Of a DNA stretch of 64,000 bases, positions 10,720 through 21,159 are shown in pieces; position 1 is the stretch's first letter; the number at the start of each line of letters is the position of its first letter. The translations under genes were made by a program, and so were the position numbers. The notes beneath the pieces are model-generated. The model saw nothing but the letters and a program-made list of their open reading frames with translations. It did no database searches and was not told where the DNA came from. This DNA is from Locusta migratoria (taxonomy: Eukaryota > Arthropoda > Insecta > Orthoptera > Acrididae). Location: NCBI GenBank assembly GCA_026315105.1, contig CM048744.1, forward strand, positions 931,177,503 through 931,241,502. Direction: 5' to 3'.

Positions 10720-11812
10720 TTACTTTAAGTAATTTTTGCAACCCTGAGTAAAATTCATTATGGTGTAATTTATGGGGTTTGCCGGATTACTAAGAGGACT
10801 GACTACTGACGGGTGGACAGGGGCGCAGACAGGATGTGGTTCGAGGGAGGGCTGGCTCATTTTTTAAAAATAAAACAGACTGTAGAGGTGCCCCCCCCCC
10901 AAACTGCGACCTATCCACCACCCAAACACCCGAGATATTATGTCTTGCATTCCTAGTTTATTACCTAATAAAAATGGTTTTGCAATTTAATATTAAAATT
11001 AAACATATTATATTTCACGTTTTGTAACTTGTTTTATAAAGCCACCCTCCAGACTGGCCAAAAGTACTCATTTTCCAACCCCCCCCCTTCCCCGTCTATG
11101 GGCACCTCGGACCTACTGAATTTATTAAGGGTAAAGGGTTATTATCACTCGCCATCAGGAATATAAGCAGCTCACCGATGTTATAACTCTTTACTTAACA
11201 ATGAGACTATGTGTAAAAGTTGAACTAAAATAACAGTATTGTTGTTCGTTGTTTTTGGTGGAATTCATAAGATTCCACTCGGTGGCGCCGCTGACCTGCT
11301 AAAGCAGAGGGTCGCCGCATATGAACAATAGGCTCGTAACTTCTGCATAGCAGTATCAATAGCAGCATCAAAGCTGATTGCGGCGGCATTAAAACCGCTC
11401 ACAGCACTAGCAGCAGCACACGTTCCCAGTGACGGTATCACGTTGGCGATCCACTGTCACGTTAACTTGTGCTTGGTAAATTATAGTTACGTTTATTACA
11501 TGTGTACTGTTTCAAATCTCGGTTCCGGCCTGGTGTGTATGTGAGTATGTGTGGGAGGTTCTGCATCCCCCTCCCCCCCACTTGGCTGTGCCACTAGATA
11601 TGGACATTTTTGACAGGAAGTATATACCTAATGGTTCGAATCAAAGATGATATTAACACGTTGGCTACCGCGAATACGTCAAAGGCGCACCAGAGCCAAC
11701 GTGATAAAAAATACATTTTATTAAATATTAACATTCCAGCATGGAAATGCAAAATATCTACTGGTACTCAAAAGTGATTTGTTAATAAATAGATTCATTG
11801 AGCAAGTGGGTA
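10720..11812. other. No gene seen; short homopolymer C runs
   Basis: Non-coding, moderately AT-rich, with C homopolymers near 10891, 11080 and 11569. It includes the small hairpin at 11653-11707, reported separately. No frame has a recognisable domain. Confidence 0.5.
11653..11707. repeat. Short TTAA-flanked hairpin (candidate piggyBac-type MITE)
   Basis: TTAACACGTTGGCT is followed after about 30 bp by AGCCAACGTGATAA, giving inverted arms with a TTAA at the left and a mutated one at the right. A related hairpin occurs at 17899-17972. The size is too small for a normal transposon, so this is tentative. Confidence 0.35.
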
Positions 11813-12702
11813 TCTTCTTCTAATATATAAAGCAGAGTGTCCGTATATATGTACGTGTTGCATACAAATCTACAGTTTTCTTCCAATCTTTATGAAATTT
11901 TGTACACGTAAGCTTCAATCCATAAGGACGGTCGCCGTAATTGTAAGAATCACGTCAACAAAGAGTTCACGAGATATGACGTCATAAACAATGAGATGCG
12001 CGAAAAACTGCTGCGTTTAGAGACAATGCTGCTTATTTTCTCCTAAACCACTGGACCGAATTCACCAAATTTGGTACACACATTCCTTACCGTGAGGTAA
12101 CAATTGCTGCAGGGCTAAGAATCACATACGACACATAGTTCACAAGATATTTCATCATAAACAAAAGGAATCGCAAAAAAAAAAAAAAAAAAAAAAAAAA
12201 CCAGTCACATAATGCGGAGATAATAAATACGTTATATGAGACAGAGTACTTAGCGACGTGCAACAAACTTTAAACACAATTTCAAACCTTTATTAAACTT
12301 TTTCTCGCTGACAACCATACCAAAATGATGAAAAGAAAATGTTTCTCACTTACTATTTTTCCGCCGTTTATGGAGTAAAACAACGGCATTCGGTATGACG
12401 TTACAACTTATAATTTCTACACTACAAATTGTAGCCGCAGGAAATTTTACAGACAGTATACACACTTACAGTTGAGTGTACCTTCTAAATTGTATCACAG
12501 TATGAGACATACTTCATGAGATATGAGCACATAAACAGTAACGGTCATGGAAACCTCCACATCACGCACCAATTTTTAGTCTATCACTTCTTTGCTACTA
12601 ATCGTATTCCCAAGAGTTTTTACGACATACAACCCTGATCCAAATGAATATAAACCTGAAAAATAGCAGAAATGAATAAATAAACGCCGGGTTTTCAGCT
12701 AG
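11813..12702 (+). mobile_element. Helitron-like non-autonomous element
   Basis: The segment starts TCTTCTTCTAATATATAAAG after an A and ends GCCGGGTTTTCAGCTAG before a T, matching the Helitron rule of insertion between A and T with 5' TC and 3' CTAG. A GC-rich half-hairpin (CGCCGGG) sits just before the CTAG. The interior has no transposase but repeats phrases such as TTCACGAGATATGACGTCAT and contains a poly-A run at 12176-12200. A second 5' end of the same family is at 63226-63412. The assignment rests on termini only. Confidence 0.5.
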
Positions 12703-13779
12703 TTGTAAATAATACTGAGAAAATTTAATATTTGGGGCTTAAGTATTTCAGTGATAGATTTGACGTTGATGCAGGTTAGTAATTGAGTAACAGCTGAATG
12801 TGAAATCGTCCAGTGATTTTCGCCAAACAGTTCATTCTCACAACTCTGACTAAAGTTCTTTTTCTTGTTTTTTGTGTTTTGTTTTTGAGCTCAGACAGCA
12901 AATGCTATGTTTAAGTAACAAGAAGTGATGGCCATACTTCCGATGTAAACAAGGACTACTTGTGGCACTATTACTCCAAATTTAAAGACAGTGAGGTAAG
13001 ATCGCCTTGGGGAGGCTGAAGGACGATTTGTCCCTATATGAAGCAGCCGTGCCTCAGCCCGCTTGAATTACTGACGTGAGCGTTCGCAACCGCAGACGCC
13101 AGAAGCGGCATGGGCGCCGACTCCGTGGGTGCTCCGGTGCTGGTGAAATTTTTGGGGGTGCTCAGCACCCACACAAAATAAGGGAGCAACTAAAGTAGCA
13201 TGGGGAAAAGTCATAGCTGTCAATTATACATTTTTGCCATCGCAGTGTAGCAATCACGAAGTAGCCGCTAGGTTGTTCCAACAGTGCCTGAAGGAGCACT
13301 CACTGCAGAGGCTTGGAGCCCGTTCGGAGGGGCGAGACCTCTGACGCCTGGCCGCATGACGTCGTAACCGATGCAACAGTCAGAGTTCGGTGACAATCTA
13401 GTTTGCTGTGGTACTCCATTAATTCAGTTCATTACACGTAAAACATCGCAGGCAGGTAGACGGCGAAGCACCTGCAGGGCTAGTAGCCGAGCTTAATAAT
13501 GACACATATACAGAAATGAACTGAAACTGTTCATTGCTCCATTCACGAAGCGCCATTGTCTGCTGAAGGAGTGCAACCAGGCGCCGTAATAAAAGACGTC
13601 ACGTGTGTGGGATCTTTGCTTTGTCGCCATATAAATAATCGCCGTTTCAAAGGTTTCCTGAAAGTTATGCAAGAGGAGCATGGGTGTATATCCCGGCACA
13701 ATACAATTCTTTGGCTTACTTGACTTTACTTCGTTTGTCAGTCATGTTGAAATATGTCTATCTAAATGAAAGGAGCAAA
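12703..13779. other. No gene seen
   Basis: Non-coding. Around 13130-13170 there is a small palindromic stretch (GGGTGCT..AGCACCC). No domain could be read in either strand. Confidence 0.45.
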
Positions 13780-15415
13780 GTTCATTGTCGAATAGATTAA
13801 AACTGGATATTAAATTTAGCGCTCCATACTCTACAAAGGAAATGAACTTCGAGACAATATTTTTAGGAAGGGAAGAGGATGTAGATGAAGATGAAATAGG
13901 AGAAACTGTACTGAGAGAAGAATTCGACAGAGCCCTGAAAGACCTAAGTCGAAACAAGGCCCCTGGAGTAGATAATATTCCCTCAGAGCTACTGAAGTCT
14001 CTGGGAGAACCAGCCATGACAAAATTGTTTCACCTGGTGTGTAAGATGTATGAGACAGGTGAAGTACCCTCAGACCTTAAGAAAAATGTTATAATACCCA
14101 TTCCAAAGAAAGCAGGTGCAGACACGTGTGAAAACTACAGAACCATCAGTTTAATAAGTCATGGTTGCAAAATATTAACACGAATTATATACAGAAGGAT
14201 GGAAAAGCTGATAGAAGCCGACCTCGGGGAAGATCAGTTTGGGTTCAGGAGAAATGTAGGAACACGGGAGGCAATACTCACTTCACGGCTTATCCTAGAA
14301 GATAGATTAAGAAAAGGCAAACCTACATTTCTAGCTTTTGTAGATTTGGAGAAGGCTTTTGACAATGTTGATTGGAATAACCTCTTTCAAGTTCTGAAGC
14401 AAGCAGGAGTAAAATATAGGGAGCGTAAGGTTATTTACAACTTGTACAAAAACCAGACAGCGGTTGTCAGAGTTGAAGGGCATGAAAGGGATGCAGTGGT
14501 TGGGAAGGGAGTAAGACAGGGTTGTAGCCTTTCTCCAATGTTATTCAATTTGTACATTGAGCAAGCTATAAAGGAAAGCAAGGAGAAATTTGGAGAAAGA
14601 ATTAAAGTTCAGGGTGAAGAATTAAAAACATTGCGTTTTACCGACGACATAGTAATTCTGCCAGAGGCAGCAAAGGACCTGGAAGAGCAGTTAAATGGAA
14701 TGGACAGTGTGCTGAAAGGTGCACATAAGATGAAGATTAACAAGAGCAAAACTAGGGTAATGGAGTGCAGTGTAATAAAATCAGGTGATGCTGAAGGAAT
14801 TAGATTGGGTAACGAAGCAATGAAGGAGGTAGATGAGTTTTGTTACTTGGGCAGTAAAATAACAAATAATGGTCGCAGTACAGAGGATATAAAATGCAGA
14901 ATGGCAATGGGTAGAAAAACGTTCTTGAAAAAGAGAAATTTGTTAACATCGAATATTGATTTAAGCGTAAGAAAGTCCTTTCTGAAGGCATTTGTATGGA
15001 GTGTTACCTTATATGGGAGTGAGACACGATAAACAGTGCGGACAGGAAGAGGATTGAGGCTTTTGAAATATGGTGCTACAGAAGAATGCTGAAGATTAGG
15101 TGGGTGGATCGCGTAACTAATGAGGAGGTACTGAACAGAATTGGGGAGAAAAGAAATTTCTGGCATACGTTGACTAAAAGAAGGGATAGATTGGTAGGAC
15201 ACATTCTTAGACATCAAGGAATTGTGAATTTAGCGTTGGAGGGAAGTGTATGGGGTAAAAACCGCAGAGGAAGACCAAGAGATGGATACAGTAAGCAGAT
15301 TCAGACAGATGTAGGTTGCCGTTCTTATGTGGAGATGAAGAGGCTTGCTCAGGATAGGGTATTGTGGAGAGCTGCATCAAACCAGTCTCCGGACTGAAGA
15401 CCATAACAACAACAC
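13780..15415 (+). mobile_element. RTE-type LINE, 5' truncated copy
   Basis: Same family as the intact copy at 40794-44088. It retains RT and the C-terminal region and ends in CCGGACTGAAGACC followed by a short (AAC)n run, as RTE elements end in short tandem repeats instead of poly-A. Homology begins about 13850 (LGREEDVDEDEIGET). Everything upstream, including the endonuclease, is missing, as expected from incomplete reverse transcription. Confidence 0.9.
13785..15397 (+). pseudogene. RTE reverse transcriptase and C-terminal region (frameshifted)
   Basis: One frame runs 13785-15032 and contains APGVDNIPSELLK, IPIPKKAGAD, VDLEKAFDNVDW (catalytic Asp, about 14340-14375), GVRQGCSLSPMLFNLYIEQA (about 14510) and LRFTDDIVILPE (about 14630-14665). 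In the last motif the alanine of the usual FADD is threonine. Near 15030 the frame breaks (LYGSETR then stop). It resumes at 15086 with KIRWVDRVTNEEVL..IGEKRNF through the end DRVLWRAASNQSPD at 15397. The first codon of the long frame is not a real start. A dead copy. Confidence 0.9.
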
Positions 15416-15658
15416 TCACATAAGTACGCACTTTAAGAAATTAGTCATTGCAGGGCTAAGAGCATCTAATAATAGAGATGCAGCACCAAACCAAAGTGTT
15501 TATGAAAGAGTTTCGTCTATCTGAGAGACAAATATGTAACGAAATTGTAACATACTACAATCGTCTGATTCGTTTTAAACTTCTTAAAATTTCCTGGACG
15601 TGTCAGTGGTGCTAATTTTCAAATTAATGATTTTTTTGTTTCTTATTTTGTTGTCTAT

Positions 15659-15984
15659 TGCCGCGAGAGACCACGAAAACCAACTGCGGGCGTGGCGCAG
15701 GGGATAGCGTCACGGACTGCGGAGCAGAAGGTCGCCTGTTCAATCCCGCCCACCGGCAAAAATTTATTTCTTTGTAATTTACAATTCCAGAAAGTTCTAC
15801 ATCTTTCTAATGTTCACTTGTAAATTCTACTTGTTTCTTATGTTAACTGTTCTTCTAATTTCTGGTAAATTCTGTCTGTGTATAAATAGCAGAGCACTCT
15901 GCCTGAGAGGCAGTCAGTGCTTTCAGTATAAGTGCTGTGTTTAGTTGCCTTCGAAGTCAAGCCAGCTTCCATTGCAACGCGACA
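15659..15984 (+). repeat. Solo LTR of the Gypsy family at 37-46 kb
   Basis: 326 bp starting TGCCGCGAGAG and ending GCAACGCGACA, flanked by a perfect 4-bp duplication CTAT (15655-15658 and 15985-15988). It has the same landmarks as the paired LTRs: a tRNA-like segment near the 5' end, TATAAATAG (15881), GAGCACTC, and a TTCGAAGTC..GCCAGC..TTGCAACG.GACA end. A solo LTR with intact target duplication indicates LTR-LTR recombination of an older insertion. It landed just 5' of a hAT fragment. Confidence 0.9.
15684..15752 (+). other. tRNA-like Pol III box A/B segment inside solo LTR
   Basis: GCGTGGCGCAGGGGATAGCG carries box A (TGGCGCAGGGG). CTGTTCAATCCCGCC carries box B at normal tRNA spacing. The anticodon-arm equivalent is ACGGACTGCGGAG. 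The segment resembles an Arg-type tRNA but lacks a clean cloverleaf. The same region is present in both LTRs of the full element. Confidence 0.65.
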
Positions 15985-16004
15985 CTATAATAGTGAATCT
16001 ACCA

Positions 16005-16260
16005 TAGTTGAAGTACTGTTAATAATATCAGTGGATGATCTCTCTCGTTTTACTCCAGATATCAAATCATGCAATGTTATTACTACTGACAGAGCGACAA
16101 ATATGACTGGTACGTTTTCTAGGTTGCAAGCAAAAATCAGCGAAATAGAGCACTGCTTGGCCCATTCTTTGAACCTTGTGGCCGAAAAGGTAATTAAAAA
16201 TGAAACCACGAGCATCCATACTAATTTTCAGAAGTCGGCACCCCTGACCAGCGGTCCATA
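16005..16260 (+). pseudogene. hAT transposase fragment
   Basis: The plus frame gives VITTDRATNMTGTF..L followed by CLAHSLNLVAEKVI. This matches the catalytic core block of hAT transposases (T/D..AANM...F...C.AH.LNLV). The fragment is short, and the frame opens inside the neighbouring LTR, so the first residues of the 15932-16309 frame are unrelated. No terminal repeats were found. Confidence 0.6.
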
Positions 16261-16529
16261 TGGATGTTACACACGATCGATTCCAGACACTGGCTGTCAG
16301 AGATGTTAAAAGTGCTATTGGGGTGCTTTGTGCAAGGTTTGAGGGTTGCTACGTTTAGTTGTTTGGATGATTAGTTAGTGTTCTCTTCTTTCTTTTGCAC
16401 TCGAAATTACAACCCATCCTAACAGATGGTCTCGATGCCTAATGATCGTTAATTGTGGTTCAGTAAGGCAGTGCTACGATTTTGTTAATGGCTAGAACAT
16501 GAAGAGACTTCGTCATTCTGAAGGAAGGA

Positions 16530-16785
16530 AGGAAGCAAGCTTACGGTTTAACGTCCCGTCGACAGCGTGGTCGTAAGACGGAGCTTATGCTCGGATTTTC
16601 GGCGACGGATGTGGGAGGAAATCAGCCTTGCTCTTTGAAAGGAACGATTCTGGCATTTGCCTTGAGTGATTTAAGGAAATCACGGAAGACCTAAATCTGG
16701 ACGGTCGGAGGTGGATTTGAACCACCTTCCTTCCGAATGCGAGTCCAGTGTTTCATCAATGCGCCACCTCGTTCGGTCGTCATTC
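16530..16785 (-). mobile_element. SINE family C (conserved-domain type)
   Basis: Read on the minus strand: a tRNA-like head with a box B (GGTTCAAATCC), then GATTTAGGTCTTCCGTGATTTCC, GGCAAATGCC, CCTTTCAAAGAGCA, and a tail CCGTC..GACC..GCTGTCGACGGGACGTTAAACCG. The order matches the copy at 37244-37445. It is related in tail architecture, but not in head, to family A. Confidence 0.85.
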
Positions 16786-17104
16786 TGAATGGGGTAACTT
16801 GCCTCAAGGTGGCAGTTCATTTTGCAGGTTGTAATTTTAAATGAGCTTCGCAGTTATTGTGACAAGACAATAAATACTCTGGTCAAAACAATTAAGGGAT
16901 CAGTTGAGATATCTAGGTTCTAAAGTATTGTCATCGGCAGAATAAACAAAAATGATTCGACCTCTTTCTGTCGGTTCTACGAAGTGGAGACAACATTACG
17001 GCAACCGAGATAGTGGTAATAACAGAAAGTTGTTATAGAGGGGGTTGGCGTTGACTTCACCAAACGAACTACACTGACAGTTGGGTTCAGATGGTGTATG
17101 GGCA
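16786..17104. other. No gene seen
   Basis: Around 16871-16905 there is CTCTGGTCAAAACAATTAAGGGATCA, which could be the end of a Tc1/mariner-type element, but no partner end or transposase was found. Nothing else is recognisable. Confidence 0.35.
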
Positions 17105-17159
17105 GACTGTGCAGACCGTGACTGGCGCGCCGCAGTCCCCTCGGCCACCGCGGCCGGCT
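17105..17159 (-). mobile_element. SINE family A, 5' head fragment
   Basis: GCAGACCGTGACTGGCGCGCC..CCTCGGCCACCGCGGCCGGC is the reverse complement of the first 55 bases of family A. Box B and everything 3' are missing. That is unusual, because retroposed copies normally lose the 5' end. Confidence 0.8.
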
Positions 17160-19178
17160 AAATTCAGTTATTGTGGGAGTATTAGCTCAAATGCAAATCA
17201 TGTTGAAACCAACTAGTAAAGCTTACAACGTCATATCGTGTCAGGAGATCATAGTATACCATACAGAAACTTTTTGGAGTGAGGTGAAGCAAGATGGCGG
17301 CGTCAGGCTTCAATCACAGAGACAAGTTCGTCAGTCTAGTAATGTGTCTGTGGTGTAAAACTATACTTACAGAAGGAGAACAAAACTATGGGTTCTTAAT
17401 TTCCTAAACATTTTATGCGTTGTAAAAACACTACAGTAGCGTTAAGTGATCAGTAACTGAACTCCAGCAAACGCGCATTTCGTAGGTACCAAGTTAATCT
17501 CATTTTGTAACCGAACCATAAGTGTGTACAGAAAAACGGCGTTCAACCTTCTCCAGCATACCTAAAATCATGATTTCTTCTTTCACGGCGAATAAAGCTT
17601 ATATCTATGAGCAAATTCAAAAAGAAAAAATTCAGATACAGCGAGCGCTGAAAGCAAACGGCAATATCTCGCTATCATTGGTAAACCTACCTGAAAATAT
17701 CCTCCCACTGGCTAGTGGTTAGACGAGCTGCCGTGTTGCGAAACGATCAGCAGCCCTGTCTGGCACTTAATTGCATGTTATTAACGACACTCGCACATTC
17801 CAATAAAAATCATAGGATGATAAATAAGAGCCAATAAAAATGTCAATACTATTATGAAACATATGTAACACAAAGTATTAGATCCTAAAAATTCAAATAA
17901 CACGTTGACTGCCGCGATGACGTCAGAGCATCCTGTTGTGGCCGCCGCCGGCCACACGGCAGCCAACCTGTTAATAAAAACAGCAAAGTAATTGTGATTT
18001 ATAAATTAAAATAACCACATGTAACAGGGTTCGAACCCACTAATTTCAGCACGTAAGGCTATGATTTTACGACTTTGCTATGCAGCAATATTCACTCCTA
18101 ATTGTAAGTCACAGTAATACCCAATAATAACATTGACGTGTAGCCTTCGCAGAGCTGGTCTTCACGTGATCGGCGAATGAATGCGATTATGGTTGACAGG
18201 TGCAATAACGGACTCACTCCCACCTACTTTCGCTTCCCAGGGGCTAGAACTCTGAGGACATTTTTCAAACAAGGGTACGATGAAATTGGATTGACAGGTG
18301 CAATAAATGTCCCTTCCCCCACCCCTCATGGAAGAATGAATGGTATGCCATTAATGGAGGGTGTCTTACTTGTCCACTGCTGAGTACTGGGGCCGAGTGA
18401 AGAAATATATGGCGTATGCTCTCACGGTGCCGATTTCTCAGAGAACGTTTTGAAGCAATTAGCACTCGTGACAGCTCTTAACAAACGATTAACTCAGATG
18501 ATACTGACGTCCTACATGTTGGACGCTATGCACAATTTTGTTCTTTTCCTACTGTGCATTATGATCATCAGTTGATACCTACTGTAAACCATTGCTGAAG
18601 GCAACAATCATAATCTTGCAGTATTGGTTTGTATTTGTGACTGGAGAGTTTTATTAATGTACCTGTACTTCCAACAATTGCGTTGCCTATTTGCTAGTTT
18701 ACACGACGACACTACGTTTCATAGAACTGCATTACTGACCAGTGTGCATGCGCAGCAGGCGTACGGGCAACTCGTTGGCGAACATGTAATGCTGGTGTGG
18801 TGTTTGTTCTTTCGCAGCCATATTGCACTTGCAAATTTTTGATAAAGGAGAAGGATTAGGAAGGAAGGATTAACAGTGGCTGCATTAGGGCATTGAAGTT
18901 AATCAATGGCGACAGTGAAAATGTGAGCTGGGCCAGGAATTTTTTTTAATAGTTCTTGGTGTGCTTGTCGTAAAATGTGCATTCCGATGAACAGTTCAAG
19001 TATGGACAATAGTTGAAACATTTAAAATTATTCTCTGTTGACTGAACACATTCCAGTTGTGGGGAGGGTTGTTGAAGGTACTCCCAAGGAAGTTTGAGAA
19101 GTATTGTCTGTATTTAGGGTGACATACAACTCTATAATAGCGATCCATGAGATAGGTCCAAAAATCAAGTTTCGATTT
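17160..19178. other. No gene seen
   Basis: About 2 kb of non-coding sequence with scattered short frames (for example 17522-17722 and 18177-18383) that show no recognisable motif. It contains a hairpin at 17899-17972 listed separately. A palindromic GGTTCGAACCC at 18029 is not accompanied by a box A. Confidence 0.4.
17899..17972. repeat. Short GC-rich hairpin (candidate MITE)
   Basis: Arms AACACGTTGACTGCCG and CGGCAGCCAACCTGTT (14 of 16 complementary) flank a GC-rich loop with GGCCGCCGCCGGCC. TTAA follows on the right. It is similar in arm sequence to 11653-11707. Confidence 0.4.
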
Positions 19179-19189
19179 TGTAGTATGTC

Positions 19190-19386
19190 GCCGCGGTAGA
19201 GTAGCCGAGCGATCTAAAGCACCTCGCTGCGAGGCGCGCCGTTGCTCGCTGTGGAGGTTCGAGTCCTCCCTGGGGCGTGGGTGTGTATGTTTGTCCGTAG
19301 TTTAGTTTACCTAGGTTTAAGTAGTTTGTAAGCTACGGACTGATGACCACGCAGTTTGGTCCGATAGATTTACAGACATCTGGTAC
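19190..19386 (+). mobile_element. SINE family B, full length, with 11-bp target duplication
   Basis: The head is CGCCGCGGTAGAGTAGCCGAGCG..GGAGGTTCGAGTCCTCCC (box B). The body includes GGGGCGTGGGTGTGTATGTT. The tail is CTACGGACTGATGACCACGC..GGTCCGATAG. The target duplication TGTAGTATGTC lies at 19179-19189 and 19387-19397. Family B shares the tail plan of family A, but the stem bases are CGGAC/GTCCG. Confidence 0.93.
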
Positions 19387-19399
19387 TGTAGTATGTCCA

Positions 19400-20620
19400 A
19401 AACTATCTGCTGAAGTCTGCAGTTGGAAGGGGCCGATCGCCAGAGATCAGCCGAAAAGTCCATGCCTAAACAGCGGATGGTATCTTGGATAGTGAGGGGC
19501 GCAACACACCCAGCAGTGAAACCAGTGCCAATAAACATAGTGTGTGACTTATGGACATTGAAAAAACTACCCGAAGCCTCACCAATGTCGCAAACCATGT
19601 CAAGGGTGCCCGCACTTCATCAACATTACGTATATATATGACTAAATTGTCAATAGGATCAATACTATCAATGGACAATCCCATCAATGTTGTCGAAGGC
19701 TGCAGAGCAAAGGTTCCAAGGGAAAGGTATACATGAGCGCCGAAAGGGAGCAGCCCTGTCGTATAGGGCGACCAATTACGATCGGTGGGGTTATTTTGCC
19801 GTTGTAAAGAACTGTACATGAAGCACCCCTCAGCAGGCGCATCACCACCGTAAAGATCTCGACTGGGAAACCCATATGACGTAGGACAATCGTAAGAAAG
19901 GAATGATCTACTCTGGCTGAAATCCACCACTGCGAGTGCACCGGTGAGGGGGGGGGGAACCCATGCCACGGTGATCATATCCCTGTGGCGACAAAAAGCT
20001 GTACGGATATTATGGTCTCCTCCGAAGGATGCTTGGCCTGACGAAACGACATATCAAGCAGCGTGTTTGAGGTGTTTGGCCAAAAGGCGAGTGAAGATCT
20101 TCATATCAGTGTTAATGAGTGTGATGGGGCGATAATCACTGATACAGATGCCACCATGGGGCTTGTGGGCAGGAACGACGATCCCTTCCATAAAGGCATC
20201 ATGAATGCTCACCTCTGGAAAAATGTTGAAATTTGTGTAAAGCTTATGGGACTTAACTGCGGGGGCATCACTCCCTAAACGTACAAACTATTTATGAACT
20301 AACTTATACTGAAGTCAACACAAACATACAAGCCCGAGGGAGGATTCGAACCTCCAACGCGGAATGCCGCGCGATCCACAACGTGGCGCTCCAGACCGCT
20401 CGGCTACTCCCGCGTGGCTCTCACCACTGGAGACATCAGCTGCTGACAGATGGAAGTGAAGATGGGTATAAGAAGATTGCGGAACGTACAATAAAATTCA
20501 AGTGGGTGACTGTTAGATCCTGGGTAGCGATTAACGGATCCTGCCCTTATCGAATCGAGGACTTCGTCAGAAGTTACACCCACAATCAGTTCCATTGCCT
20601 CATCCCTTGGGACGGCACCG
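19400..20620 (-). pseudogene. Reverse transcriptase of L1/Tx1-like LINE
   Basis: Minus-strand translation gives VTSDEVLDSIRAGSVNRYPG (about 20590-20530), then after the SINE VVPAHKPHGGICISDYRPI and LINTDMKIFTRLLAKHL (about 20180-20060), GALAVVDFSQ (catalytic Asp, about 19950), FLTIVLRHMGFP, and GRPIRQGCSLSALMY (about 19770), ending in a weak FNVHKSHTMFIG-type block near 19540. It is spread over several frames with stops. A few blocks, including the YADD region, are too eroded to read. Clearly an RT, but dead. Confidence 0.7.
20219..20419 (-). mobile_element. SINE (A/B-related), full length
   Basis: Read on the minus strand it has a tRNA-like head (GCGGGAGTAGCCGAGCGGTC, box B GGTTCGAATCC), a body, and the tail GGGAGTGATGCCCCCGCAGTTAAGTCCCATAAGC. 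An imperfect 11-bp duplication CTCACC(T/A)CTGG is at 20208-20218 and 20420-20430. It interrupts the RT region of the L1/Tx1-like LINE. Confidence 0.88.
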
Positions 20621-20624
20621 AAGA

Positions 20625-20668
20625 CCAGGCATTAAATGTGATTTGCAGAATATCCCATGTAGAAGTAG
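20625..20668 (+). mobile_element. CR1-type LINE, extreme 3' end only
   Basis: CCAGGCATTAAATGTGATTT and the following GCAGAATATCCCATGTAGAAGTAG match, with about three differences, the 3' terminus of the CR1-type LINE at 62776-62822. Only the last 44 bases are present. It lies exactly where the L1/Tx1-like LINE loses its endonuclease-RT linker. Confidence 0.75.
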
Positions 20669-20870
20669 TTGTGAACCCATATGGTGGGGAGAAATCGGCG
20701 ACGTATACTTCCTGAAGGAGTGTGATATCAATATCTGCACCATAAATCATATTGTGGAGTAGCTTCACTTTGTGTAGGGGACGTATGGTGGCGACGTTAA
20801 TAGTAGCAATACGATAATGCTGACAAGGTGTTCTGGCTGGCACATGATGGGGTTCGCCTTCTACGGACAC
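20669..20870 (-). pseudogene. Endonuclease start of L1/Tx1-like LINE
   Basis: The minus-strand frame gives YRIATINVATIRPLHKVKLL and IDITLLQEVYVADFSPPYGF, the N and E catalytic blocks of an AP-like LINE endonuclease. It stops at the CR1 tail, so the GDFN and SDH blocks are missing. Confidence 0.75.
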
Positions 20871-21159
20871 ACGTCGCTGAACATCTGGGGTTGCTGAAGC
20901 AGTGGCGATTATTGGAAGTAGCAGGCGCAGCCGACAGGGATGCCCCATCAGCAGCACCATCTACTCCCATCGTCTCTATCTCTGTATCTTATGCTCAGGA
21001 TGCAGAGGCGGTGGAAATAAAGCTGCCATATGCATCGGAAAGTTGAGGAAAGGGCTCCCATCTACTCCTTGGAGTCGTGCACGGCATCAGCCATCCGTGT
21101 TGGAGTCAGCGGCGGTACAAACGAGGGAACGCCAACTAAAGGCCCCTGGGGCGCGCCTT

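Noticed and set aside
11976..11983. TGACGTCA as a cAMP-response element
   Set aside because: It recurs as part of the Helitron-like repeat (also near 63392), so it has no independent regulatory meaning there.
18020..18085. GGTTCGAACCC as a possible tRNA box B
   Set aside because: A palindromic word without a box A or pairing arms at the right distance.
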